DNA of 64,000 nucleotides from Eutreptiella sp. 'Long Island Sound 2002' (lineage: Eukaryota; Euglenozoa; Euglenophyceae; Eutreptiales; Eutreptiaceae). This document shows positions 54,930 to 64,000 of this stretch, in pieces (positions within the stretch are counted from its first letter, which is position 1; each line of letters starts with the position of its first letter). The stretch is from assembly GCA_964036045.1 (NCBI GenBank), contig OZ038381.1, positions 146,887,596 through 146,951,595 on the forward strand, given 5' to 3'. A program made the translations under genes and the position numbers. Under the pieces are notes generated by a model. The model had not been told where the DNA came from. It saw only the letters and a program-made list of their open reading frames with translations, and searched no databases.

Positions 54930-55110
54930 GACTTTTATCAACGACACGGACGGTAGCATGTGTAGAAACGCTGCGTGCAATAGACGGGACATGTCGATGG
55001 AGGGCACCGTCTTCATGGAACAAGGAGGTTGGCAGAGCAGAGGAAAGGAAGGATTCATTGAGGAGGGGAACATTTAGGGCTTCAAGAAGGGAGGCCAAGC
55101 TGGCTAGCTA
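54930..55110 (-). CDS. Probable exon upstream of 54878
   Basis: The minus frame reads LASLASLLEALNVPLLNESF, SALPTSLFHEDGALHRHVPS and IARSVSTHATVRV. A GT donor candidate (CGTGTC/GTTGAT) after ...TVRV would join in phase to the exon at 54878. The stop that follows in the unspliced frame (TAG) then falls in the intron. Confidence 0.35.
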
Positions 55111-55317
55111 TCGTGGAGGAACGTGACTTCTTCCCACTACAGGGCAGGGGTCGGCGCTCCGAAGGGCACATTCCTGGTGTGTGATGGTTACCGGGAGGAG
55201 GCAAAAATGGCCACCCAGGTGGTGTACAGGTCTAGCCTGCATCTACTACGGGAGGGTGTGGGCGTTGCAGTAACATGGAGGTCTCCCTTGTGTGGTAGTG
55301 GATCTGTGAGCATGAGA

Positions 55318-55520
55318 TTAAAAGGTTCTGCAGACATTCAGAGGAACTGTGCGCACAATCACAATTCGCGCGCGGATGGCTTGTTGTTGGGCACGCGAAT
55401 TGGGTACAACGCGCACTAATTTATCGATGGCCAGTGTGATGACTGGCGTTTGTGGCCCCGTGATATCAAGAACACGGACCACGGCGATTTTTTTGAGCAG
55501 TACCTGAAACTCAGAGGCAA
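55318..55520 (-). CDS. Probable exon, unrecognised
   Basis: After an acceptor-like TTTCAG/GTACTG the frame reads VLLKKIAVVRVLDITGPQTP, VITLAIDKLVRVVPN and AQQQAIRARIVIVRTVPLN, ending in TAA at 55318-55320. Alternating hydrophobic residues make a coding role likely. Splicing to the neighbours is not proved. Confidence 0.35.
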
Positions 55521-55534
55521 GCCGCCCTTCGGGC

Positions 55535-55745
55535 ATCATCGCGGTCCTGAGTAGCCGTTTGCAACCGGCGCGTGAGTGTGTGGATGCGTTTGCCGTGCTG
55601 TGGAGGTGGCAACGGGGAAGCATTGTGGTTGCGTAAAGCATAGGCGCAGTCACTGGCTGCCCATCGCTTCAATCCAAACCACCAGTCACGCTCGAGAAAG
55701 CAGGGACCCGTTGTGTCGGCAGTCAGCTGTAACGGTACCGTGGTT
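55535..55745 (-). CDS. Probable exon, unrecognised
   Basis: The frame LTADTTGPCFLERDWWFGLK, RWAASDCAYALRNHNAS, RIHTLTRRLQTATQDRDDAR runs from about 55745 to a TGA near 55533. It is in a different frame from the next segment downstream, consistent with an intron or a shift at 55520-55535. Confidence 0.3.
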
Positions 55746-56033
55746 CACTCGTGTAGGTCGGTAAGTCGCAGCAAGTCATTGAAAGCAAAATATTCTACAC
55801 ACGCGGTACCCGTCGTAGCATGCTTGCGCAGACGTTGGATCGGGGGCACAGTGGTCTTGCCTACATATATGCACAGCATATATATGTGCACCATATATTC
55901 GTGTAACCCCCCCCCCCGCGAACCGGAGATAAGTGCCACCCAGGGACTTATAACCCCCCCTTTTCGGCACACAAGCATAAAACAAGAAATGCCACCGGAT
56001 GGATTGCCAACAATCCGGAATGTGGTACTTCTG

Positions 56034-56458
56034 TTAGAGCTGCATCAATGAGGCCTGTGGCTGTTTCGTGGCACGGCGCTGCTCATGGGCATTCTCATAC
56101 TCAAGAGCACGCTTCAGCTGGAACCAAATCAATGCACCACTGGCATCGTATTGATAACCGGGCAGCTCCCTCAAATCGGTGTGGCTAACATCAGACGCGG
56201 GACAGATGTAGCCACGCTTCTTGAATGCCTCCGCACCTTCTGCAATACCTCTGTTGTCCTCCAATGCTGCAAGTTGAGCAATGGTGTCATGGACGTTGTC
56301 TATGCCAATCAGTTCAGGGTCATCATCCCCCTCGGCAAGTCAAAGAGCTCCTCATACGAAATTTCCCCCACCTGAACATCGTCAGGAGGTGTAGCACCAC
56401 CACGGTTTCCCACAGATAGGTCCAAACCTTTCCGGACAAGCCACAAGACATAGTGCAT
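56034..56458 (-). pseudogene. Unrecognised protein, intact apart from one frameshift in a G run
   Basis: From an ATG at 56458 one frame reads MHYVLWLVRKGLDLSVGN, GGATPPDDVQVGEISYEELF, DLPR. At a run of five G (about 56325-56330) the sense moves to another frame: DDDPELIGIDNVHDTIAQL, AALEDNRGIAEGAEAFKKR, GYICPASDVSHTDLRELPGY, GALIWFQLKRALEYENAHEQ, ending in TAA (56034-56036). Both halves have the same acidic, globular character, so one base is probably missing or extra by mutation or sequencing error. About 141 residues in all. The upstream part may be an internal exon. No family was recognised. Confidence 0.45.
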
Positions 56459-56879
56459 CCCAGAGGGGGGGCTAGCTTTTCTAAATGCTCATATTGGGGG
56501 GAGGGGAAGAGGGTTGTGGTTTCCAATTGTTTTTCCGTTCCACTTGAAGACAAACATGGAGAGCAAAGTCAAGCAAAGTATGCAAAGCACAAGAGGCACA
56601 ACACCAAGGCTAAGCGTACAATCAGGTAAGGCACCATTAAACAAAGTAATGACTACAAGTAAATGTTGCATTGAAATCTAAATTCATAGAACCACAAGTA
56701 CAAAGCCCGTTCTCATATCAGAGGAGGCCGGAGGAAAAGTTCCCCCAGGAGGCGAATTTTTTTTCAACCGCGACACTTGTCCCCCCCAACCCCGTACACA
56801 AAAATTTTTACCCGCGGCAGACTTTTTCTACCCTAACCCCCCATTGTCCCCACGGGGCCCACAGACCCCCCCCCCTGCC

Positions 56880-57025
56880 GTTGCCCCCCCCCAACCCCAC
56901 CCCACCCCCCTTGCTCCGCCGCCTCCACAGAATTTTTGTGGAGGCTGCCCCGGCTACCATGGCCAACCGTGGCCAATGACATGCCCCCGATCCTAGGGCC
57001 AACTCACGGAGCGCCGGGTTCGAAG
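56880..57025. repeat. Duplicated ~130-bp segment, copy 1
   Basis: Shares ccgcctccacag, ggctgccccggctaccatgg, cgtggccaat, acatgcccccgatc and actcacggagcgccgggttc with copy 2 at 58300-58430, in the same orientation, 1.4 kb apart. Confidence 0.7.
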
Positions 57026-57424
57026 CACAACAGCACCAACTGTCAGATGGATTGTTCACATGTATATGTACAGGAGCACATTGATCTTTTGACACCATCG
57101 CTCTCTCAAAGAGAAGAGACTACGGCCCCGGCTCAATGTGCAAAAGCGTAGAAGGGAATTGCACCCTTCGGCATTGCGTCGCACTCGGGACTCGCACGCA
57201 CAACGCTTGTGATTGTCTTCCTCACCATGCGAAGATGCAATCTTGCAAAAGCCCTTCTTTTTCATGTAGCCTTTGGTGAATCTCTTAACGGAGTCGTCAA
57301 CCACAGTCTGCTACCATTGCAACCAGCGAGTGATCCGGAGGTCGGGGGTCATGCTCCAAACCATGCGTTTGGGATTGCCGATTTGTTCGCCAGTGGCCCA
57401 TCGTGGAGCCCAGTCCGCGTACTG

Positions 57425-58230
57425 CACAAACTCTTGATACCTGCAGAAAAGTGGCCGGGGCGCCAACATACTTGTTTTTTGGAATGCGTGTCTTCAGCAC
57501 CGTGCAAAGATGCCGTCTGGTGGTCGATCTGCGACTGCAACAACTGCTCATGCAATTGTGACATCCGTATCTCGTGCTCGGATTCCATCGCCTGCGAAAC
57601 CTTGATACCTGCAGAAAAGTGGAAAGCAAAACACACCTGTTTTTCGCTCGTCTTCGGCGCCATGCAGAAATGCGCTGCCCATCCTAAAGCAGCCGATGGC
57701 CATGCTGCAGTCGCCAGTCCACCGCCTTAAGTGGGCATGAGCCGTCGATTGGTGACCTGCAGAAAAGTGGCAAGCAAAACCCACCTGTTTTTTGCCTGTC
57801 TTCGACGCCATGCAAAAATGCACTGCCCATGATGCGGCCATTCTCAACTTGAGGGTCAGGGTCTTGGTGTTGCTCCACAAACTCTTGATACCTGTAGAAA
57901 AGAAGCTAGGGCGCCAACATACCTGTTTTTTGGAATGCCTGTCTTCAGCGCCATTCCATTGCGCTTTGATTCACATCATAGGTGGTATTCTCGGCAGGAT
58001 AGCACGGGCATGTGTATCCTCCACAAGGATCACTGAGCTAATCGGGGATGTCGCGTGACAGAAAGAGCACACATGCACAACACAACTGTTTGTTGCCTGT
58101 CTTCGGCGCCAATCAAAGATCGGTCCCAAGTAACGTTGCGTCCAACTTACTTCCTCTAGTGCAAATCCCTAAAATGGTGCAGAGAAATCGCATACACATG
58201 CGCAACACACCTGTTTTTTGCTTATCTTCA
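57425..58230. repeat. Diverged tandem repeats of ~130-170 bp
   Basis: A module of about 75 bases (cctgcagaaaagtgg, aagcaaaac, acacctgttttttgcctgtc, ttcggcgccatgcaaa) recurs at ~57438, 57606, 57758, 57890, 58075 and 58200, separated by unrelated spacers. Confidence 0.7.
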
Positions 58231-58299
58231 ACGTCATTCAGAGCTACCTGCAGACAGATTCTGGAGCAAAGATGGACAATATGCACGACAACCACCCCA

Positions 58300-58430
58300 C
58301 CGCTCCCCCCTGCTTCGCCACCTCCACAAGAACTGCAGTGAATTCCTCTGAAGGCTGCCCCGGCTACCATGGCCACGCGTGGCCAATCACATGCCCCCGA
58401 TCGCGGGGCAGACTCACGGAGCGCCGGGTT
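58300..58430. repeat. Duplicated ~130-bp segment, copy 2
   Basis: Copy of 56880-57025. The pair brackets the 57.4-58.2 kb repeat cluster, so the cluster plus flank may be one element. Confidence 0.65.
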
Positions 58431-59225
58431 CCCAACCCCGCCGCCCGCCGCCATGCCCCCTGCCCCCTTCCCTCTGGTCTCTCTGTCCACCATCTTCTCC
58501 ACCCTCTGGCGTTGGCGGCGGGCCTACCCCCTCCCTCCCCTCTTGCCCTCCTCCCTCTCGTCCCTCTGTCCTCCCTGTTCTCTATTGCCTCCCCTTCTCG
58601 CTGCCACCCATCTCGCCTCCTTTCCTCCCTGTTGTGGGTCATGGCCACGTTCACTTAGCCTGTTTGCCTCCCTGTCGGTACCTTGTCCTAGTGAGCAAGC
58701 CCTGTCCTGTGCAGTAGTTGGTCAGACTGCACAGGCGCAATGTTCTCCTCCTCCCTCCTCCCTTTCCACTTCAGGTCAGCTGCTGATCCGTGTGGCTGCC
58801 AAGGTAAGGCCCACGGGGTCCTCCGCAAATTGCCGGTGTGGCGCCCTTGCATCGCACTTGCACCGCCCTTGCATCGCCGCTTCTTTTGGTTCCCTGGCTC
58901 CCATGCCCCCTTCGGTTCTCATCTGCACCCGTGTCCTCCCCCTCTTGCTCCCGCTGCCTTAACACTGGAACCACACCATGGCGCACGTCACTTCCCCAAC
59001 ATTGGCCGTGGTCCCACCACCGCACCCCGGCGGGCCTGCCACCTGCACCGGACTGTGCGCGCAGTGTAGGGGGGTGTCGGTGTGGGGGTCTGCGCGGTCT
59101 GGCCCCCCAGCACCAGACAATGGCGGGCTGCAAGAACCAACGCCACATCCACGCCGGACGCCACAGGGCAGTCACCAGTGCCGTGGTGCGCTGGCCACTG
59201 TCCTTGTCCACCATCTGGGTCCCCT
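58431..59225. other. C/T-rich region without a supported gene
   Basis: Pyrimidine-rich + strand (cctccctcccctcttgcc...). Long open frames in several frames reflect composition and are not called. Confidence 0.4.
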
Positions 59226-60464
59226 TCAGCACTTCCTTCTTTTCTCTGCAGGCTCCTCCTCTTCTTCTTCCTCCTCTTCTTCTTCCTCCACTTCTTCCTC
59301 CGTTCTCTTGCTTGCCTGCTTGGTCTCTTGCCTCCTTGGTCGCCCAGGCGCCCGCATGCCGACGACCGCATCACTCTGCGGCTCTGTGACCATCGGCACC
59401 AGCCACCGCGTCTTCGCCACCGTCTCCTCCTTCCAGGCCTTGCTCCTGCTCCATTGCCGACTTGGGTGCGCCAAGCCTAGCGACTCCTGCGCGCGCGAGG
59501 TACTGCAGTACCTCAACTCCATGTCCGGCGCGCCGGGCATCAGCACCGGTTCGGGGCCGGCCGCCACGCTCCTCATCACGTCGGGGGCCCTTACATTGCG
59601 CCTCGCCACAACCGCCATCATTGCCTCCTGGCAAGCGCCGTGTAGCCGCTCAGCCGCAGTCCTTGTTGCAGGGTGGTCTCCTTGGTGCTTACGATCTGGG
59701 GCCGCTTGGGTACGAGCTTGCCCCGTCTCTTGGTCTGCCCCTGCACCTTGATTTGGCCCCATCCCCGCAACCATTCCAGCGTGGAACGCTGCTCTTCCCG
59801 GTGTTGCTCCGTCATCGACTTGCCCTTGTCGAAGAGGTTGCCGGTCCGGGGATCTTCCACTCGTCCGTGGGCCTGTACATAAACGCGCTGGCGGCTTTGA
59901 CCACCAGGTAGGAGCCATTTTGCTTCTGGGCCACCTTCTTCGGCCACGGCTTCTGCACGGCATGCAACGTGAATCTGGCTCGCTGGAAGCTCACTCCCAG
60001 GTCCTGTGCCGGCTGCAGGTGCAGCGGATCCACAATCCACGTCTGCCCGCCCTCCCGGTCTACAGCCACCACATACGAGTGGCGGGGCGGGAGGGGTGGA
60101 GGGCCCCTTCATCCCGGGGGCTGTGGTATGCCTGCAGATAATCGGGCAGCTGCCCGGCGCGCCTTGCAGGCAGCCAGCGTGCGCGCCTCAGGGCTCCTTG
60201 CAGCCTCCACAGCGGTCGCCGCCTTTCCCGAAAATCGTCCAAGGCGGTGTCTAAGCTTTGCAGCTGCCAAGTCCTCTGCCCTCCCGATGGGGCGCAAACG
60301 TTGCCGACATTCTCAACCCACCTTGCAGACAGCCTCACCACTTGCTCCCGTGCTGTTTCCCAGATCCGTGCCATCAAGTCCGCCTCATTTTCCGGTGCTT
60401 GCTTCTTGTACCACGGCTTCAGGCCATCGAAGATCTTCCTCCCCTCCGCCTTTCTTGCCTGCAT
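59226..60464 (-). pseudogene. Downstream, frame-broken part of the 62.04-59.23 kb coding locus
   Basis: Protein-like text passes through successive minus frames: 60464-60250 (GRKIFDGLKPWYKKQAPENE, LMARIWETAREQVVRLSARW), 60072-59812 (GQTWIVDPLHLQPAQDLGV, LHAVQKPWPKKVAQKQNGSY, LVVKAASAFMYRPTDEWK), 59850-59618 (DKGKSMTEQHREEQRSTLEW, GKLVPKRPQIVSTKETTLQQ) and 59640-59226 (AMMAVVARRNVRAPDVMRSV, ending in a Glu run and EKRRKC). The frame changes are regular, as expected from single-base losses or short introns. No family was recognised. It looks like a decayed or wrongly assembled gene of a repeated family. Confidence 0.4.
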
Positions 60465-62041
60465 CTTTCTCCGCGCCTCCTCTCTGGCCTGCTGTCTTTC
60501 GAAGGGGTCTGCTTCCGGGGTCCGCTCCCTAAGCCTTCATATTCAGTGAGCAATTGTGTCCGACTCCTCCGACCACTCCTCCACATTGTCCGTGTCCGGC
60601 TCATCACCCACCAGTAATTGGCCCACAGATGAGTGGGGCGCCTTCTTCGTGCGGTTTCCGGTGCGCTCCACAGCTTTTGCGTCAATCCTCCGGATCCTTG
60701 TGTTGCCTTGTCCCCCGCATGTCCCTTCTGCGCCTGTGTTGCCTTCTTTCCTGACGGCTGATCCGCGGCATGTCCCTTCTCCGCCTGTGTTGCCTTCTTT
60801 CGTGACGGCTGATCCCCGGCATGTCCCTTCTTTGCCTTTGCCTCTGCCTCTGGTGCATCCTCTTGTTCCCTAAACCATTCCTCTAACCCGTAAAGCTCCT
60901 CCGTCTCCCAGGCTATCCTCCTGGTTCCTTCGACGTAATAATATGCAGCCGGTGCGGCATCCGTTGTCACGTAAAAATTCACGCGGTTGCCCTCCTCGTC
61001 AACTAACCCGCCTGCGACCTTCGCTTCGGCGGTGCGGTATTGTTCTCGGTACGTCCTCCGCCACTTCCGGCTTTGCCAACTCCGTCCAACTGGGGCAATC
61101 CACAATTCCCGTGGGACATCCCACTCCCCGGCATTCGGTGGTGGGCGGTCCCCGGTCTTGTAGGCTGCCAGTTCCAAGTCCGCCAGCTGGGCGATCTCCG
61201 CGGCAGAGAAGGTGGGGGAGTGCCCGCCTGAGGTGGAATCCTCCGAGTATGCTCCCCGGCCGGGTATGGTAACCCCGGCTTGCAACCACTCCTCTGCAGG
61301 CTGCTGTCTCGCCTTCTCTTTTGCCGCGTTCGTCGCTTGCGGTTTTGCTTCCTTTGCTGCCTCCTTCGGCGCTTGCGGCTTTGCTTCCTTTGCTACCTCC
61401 ACCGGCGCTTGCGGCTTCGTCTCTTTCTGCGCTGCCAGTGGGTTCTTTGCTTCCTCCTTCGGTGCTTGCGGCTTTGCTTCCTTTGGCGTTGCTGCCTCTT
61501 CCGGTGCTGCTGCCGCTGCTGGCTGCTTTGCTGCCTCCTTGGGCGCTGCCGCTGCTGGCTGCTCTGCTGCCTCCTGTGGCGCTTGGGGCTCTGCTTCTTT
61601 CGGCGCTGCCGCCTCTTGTGTTGCTGCTGCCGCTGCTGGCTGCTTTGCTAACTCCTTCGGCGCTGCCGCTGCTGGTTGCTCTGCTGCCTCCTCCGGCGCC
61701 TGCGGCTCTGCTTCTTTCGGCGCTGCTGCTTCTTCCGCTGCTGATGCCGCTGCTGGTTGCTTTGCTGCCTGTTTCGGCGCTGCCGCTGCTGGCTGCTTTG
61801 CCGCCTCCTTCGGCGCTTGCGGCTTTGCTTCCTTTGGCGCCGCTGCTGGCTGCTTTGCTGACTCCGGGTATGACTCCTTTGCCGTTTGCGGCTTCCCCCC
61901 CTCTAGCACTGGGGCTGCCTCTGTTGCCTCTTTTGGTGCCTCTGCTGCCTCTTTTGGTGCCTTTGCTGCTTGAGCCTTCTTGGGGGCCATCCCCTCAACG
62001 CTTGTGAGTAACACATGTGTCTGCACAGGCCAAGGCGCCAA
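60465..62041 (-). CDS. Pro/Ala/Lys-repeat protein, N-terminal part of a larger locus
   Basis: A minus-strand frame opens at an ATG at 62041; the second Met at 61990 (MAPKKAQAAKAPKEA) is an equally good start. Residues ~25-260 are repeats built from APKEA, KPQAPKEA, AAKQPAAA and EAEPQAPEE, long, charged and probably unstructured. Residues ~265-430 are a less biased, possibly folded part (GRGAYSEDSTSGG, SAAEIAQLADLELAAYKTG, PRELWIAPVGRSWQSRKWRR, VNFYVTTDAAPAAYYYVEGT). Then three ~15-residue repeats KKGHAGDQPSRKKATQAE follow. The frame remains open to 60419, but from about 60680 another frame looks more natural (SVGQLLVGDEPDTDNVEEW), so a shift is likely. The function is unknown; the repeats resemble linker regions of several unrelated proteins. 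Confidence 0.5.
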
Positions 62042-62745
62042 ACTTGTCCCTCACAGCGAGCAAAGAACCCTCAAAGCGTCGACTTCGTCCCTTACAGTTC
62101 TCTGAGGGCCCGTCTCCAATGGACCTAATTCCTTTTGCAGTGGCTGCGGCGCCCCTTGTGGTACACATAATGCCCTCACTTCAACCCGGACTCCCCATTA
62201 GCAGATCACAACGTTTCAAATGTCGGCAGTCAACAGTGCAGAGGTTTTCACCCTACCAGCTGGATGCATTGCAAGCAAAAGGAAGAAAAAAAAGGCAATG
62301 AACCCCCAAAGCGTCCAACTTGTCCCTCACGGTGCTCTGGGTGCCCGTCTCCAATGGACCCCATTCCTGTTGCGGTGGCTGCGGCGCCCCCCGGGGTACA
62401 CAGAATGCCCTCACTTCAACCCGGACTCCCCATCAGCAGATCACACCGTTGCAAATGTCACCAGTCAGCAGTGCAGAGGTGTTCATCCTACCAGCTGGAT
62501 GCATTGCAAGCAAAAGAAAGCAAAAAAAAAAAGGCAAAGAACCCCCAAAGCGTCGAACTTGTCCCTCACAGTGCTCCGCGTGCCCGTCTCCAATGGACCC
62601 GATTCCTTTTGCACTGGCTGCGGTGCCCGCTGGGGTACACATAATGCCCTCACTTCAACCCGGACTCCCCATTAGCAGGTCACGACGCCCCAAAATGTCA
62701 CCAGTCAGCAGTGCACATATTTTTTCCGTCTTTGCGCTATTTATC
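62040..62745. repeat. ~240-bp tandem repeat, three copies
   Basis: Copies start near 62069, 62305 and 62546 at caaagcgtcNaact; each holds gtctccaatggacc, ggctgcggNgcccc, tacacataatgccctcac, ttcaacccggactccccat and gctggatgcattgcaagc. Two further copies lie at 63438 and 63667. Confidence 0.85.
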
Positions 62746-62882
62746 CAGTAACACTATGTCCATGTCATGTCATGGTGGGAGGGATGGTGGTGTTGAAAAA
62801 CACCGTTGTGGCACCGTGGCACTCACCCGAGGAAGGGGCGAATGATCCCTCGCTCGGCCCGTCGGTAGGCCGACGGGCGGGG

Positions 62883-63272
62883 CTAGGGTGGGGCTGCCGG
62901 GGCGATCCGAACCTCGTCGCTAGACATGCTACCCAACATCCGCTCGCCAAACAAAGTGGCGAGGGTCTCCTTCTTCTCCTTTGCCTTTTCATCAAAGGGG
63001 ATGATCCGCTGCACCCCCTTCCGCTGCTTTTCTTCGTTCTCCTCCTCCTTCTTTCCTTTCCCTTCAAAGGGGAAGGGCTTCTCTTCCTTCTCCTCTTCCC
63101 TCCTTGCCTTCCCTTGGAAGGGGATGAGCCTCTACACCTTCTTCTCCTGGTTTTCCTTCTCCTCCTCTTTCTTCCGCGCCTTCCACTCAAGTGGGATAAT
63201 CTTATGCTCTTGCTTGCCCCGGTATGGGGTGATCTTTGGGGTTCTCCGCGTCTTCTTTTCTTTCCCGGGCAT
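62883..63272 (-). pseudogene. Short internally repeated Lys/Glu-rich protein with one in-frame stop
   Basis: From the ATG at 63272 the minus frame gives 129 codons, interrupted once by TAG at 63132-63134 (codon 47), ending at TAG 62883-62885. It has five imperfect repeats of 12-23 residues with the core (I/F)-x-P-(Y/L/F)-x-x-K followed by basic/acidic residues: KITPYRGKQEH, KIIPLEWKARKKEEEKE, RLIPFQGKARREEEKEK, PFPFEGKGKKEEENEE, RIIPFDEKAKEKKE. The tail is TLFGERMLGSMSSDEVRIAP. Another minus frame (63286-62765) is open too but is only an Arg/Ser-rich shadow. The gene sits between blocks of the 240-bp repeat. The family was not recognised. Confidence 0.45.
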
Positions 63273-63429
63273 TGTATAAGTTGCATGTAGGTGTACTACA
63301 AAAGGGAGTGGAGAGGAAAAAGGGTTCCTGCCAAAACAGTCCTCTGATTGCCACTACTTCAGATGTTGTGCGCCTCCAATGCTCTGTTTCACCCTAGCGG
63401 CTGGATGCATTTCAAGGCAAAAAAGGCAA

Positions 63430-63850
63430 AAAAAAACCCCAAAGCGTCCATTTTGCCGCTCACTAATGTCCCAGTGCCCGTCCCCAATGGTCCCGATTCC
63501 TTTTGCAGTGGCTGCGGCGCCCCCTGGGGTACACATAATGCCCTCAGTTCAACCCAGACTCCCCATTAGGCGACCACAACATGTCAAATGTCAGTTGTTA
63601 GCAGTGCAGGGGTTTTCCCTCTACGAACTGGATGCATTGCAAGCAAAAACGAAGGAGCGGGACCCCCAAATCGTCCAACTTGTCCCTCACAGCTCTCTCT
63701 GAGTGCACGTCTGCCAATGGTCCCGATTTCTTTTGCAGTGGCTGCGGCGCCCCCTGGGGTGTACCCAGCGGCGTGATACACCGATGAACTACCTCTTGGT
63801 TGGCACATTTCGTCAAATACCATCAGTCAGCAGTGCAGGGGTTTTCAGTT
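63430..63850. repeat. ~240-bp tandem repeat, two further copies
   Basis: Copies at ~63438 and ~63667 match those at 62069-62745. The word tggtggtgttgaaaaac found at 62785, next to the short repeated gene, recurs at 63864, about 1.08 kb on, suggesting the larger unit begins again. Confidence 0.8.
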
Positions 63851-64000
63851 CTGCCGGACTGGCTGGTGGTGTTGAAAAACGCCGTAAAGGTCCACTTCCT
63901 CAGGCGTTGCCGAAGAGCTGAAATATGGAATGTCTCGCCCAAGTCCGGGGTCGCTGCGGGGGGGATTGCGTAGGGAGCAATGAGCCAAATTGAGGCCTCT
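63851..64000. other. Window edge, probably the start of the next unit
   Basis: Begins with the shared tggtggtgttgaaaaac word and then diverges. Too short to interpret further. Confidence 0.3.

Noticed and set aside
62765-63286. 173-codon Arg/Ser-rich minus-strand frame
   Set aside because: The neighbouring frame carries clear internal protein repeats; the Arg/Ser frame is its shadow in purine-rich DNA.

Overview
The window is eukaryotic nuclear DNA from a large, repeat-rich genome, plausibly an alga or another protist. The evidence is spliced genes with GT-AG introns, chromodomain Ty3-like LTR retrotransposons, tRNA-like short elements, poly(G)/poly(C) tracts and about 9.5 kb of satellite DNA. 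Nothing in the sequence fixes the taxon. There are no operons, ribosome-binding sites, rRNA genes or CRISPR arrays.

Layout. 1-980: a tract almost without A on the + strand. 1075-25378: a nest of mobile elements. An old Ty3-like element (A, + strand; 1075-4737 plus 18593-25378) is split by a DNA transposon with ~258-bp terminal inverted repeats (B, 4738-18592). B's own minus-strand gene region is split by a second Ty3-like element (C, 5438-16686; LTRs 5438-6229 and 15897-16686; 5-bp target duplication CCAGG). A's 3' LTR also holds a 437-bp SINE-like insert with an 8-bp target duplication. A and C are related: gag with zinc knuckle, (protease), reverse transcriptase, RNase H, integrase, chromodomain, then a >2-kb non-coding 3' region, with unusual AG...CT LTR ends. 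Both carry stops and frameshifts, so neither can act alone.

25.4-42.4 kb is low-density host-like DNA. The best gene is a two-exon minus-strand gene (35861-35496 and 33111-32764) for a 237-residue protein with the iron/manganese superoxide dismutase fold but three of four metal ligands replaced. It is most likely a mitochondrial ribosomal protein of the mS42/mS43 type. A Cys-rich zinc-binding ORF lies at 26963-27391 (-) and probable exons of an unrecognised gene at 30.3-31.0 kb (+). The rest is short repeats, a pentamer repeat, CA/GT runs and a tRNA-like segment.

42.48-52.14 kb is a satellite block: a 10-bp satellite (3.2 kb), a 72-bp hairpin satellite (5.7 kb, three blocks of alternating orientation), an ~80-bp satellite and a G-rich minisatellite. 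Long apparent ORFs inside these arrays are by-products of repeat period and composition.

53-64 kb holds minus-strand coding remnants of unrecognised genes (53.5-55.75 kb; 56.03-56.46 kb with one frameshift), a repeat cluster (56.9-58.4 kb), a frame-broken locus starting with a Pro/Ala/Lys repeat protein (62.04-59.23 kb), and a tandem arrangement of ~240-bp repeats around a short internally repeated gene (62.0-64.0 kb) that seems to start again at the window edge.
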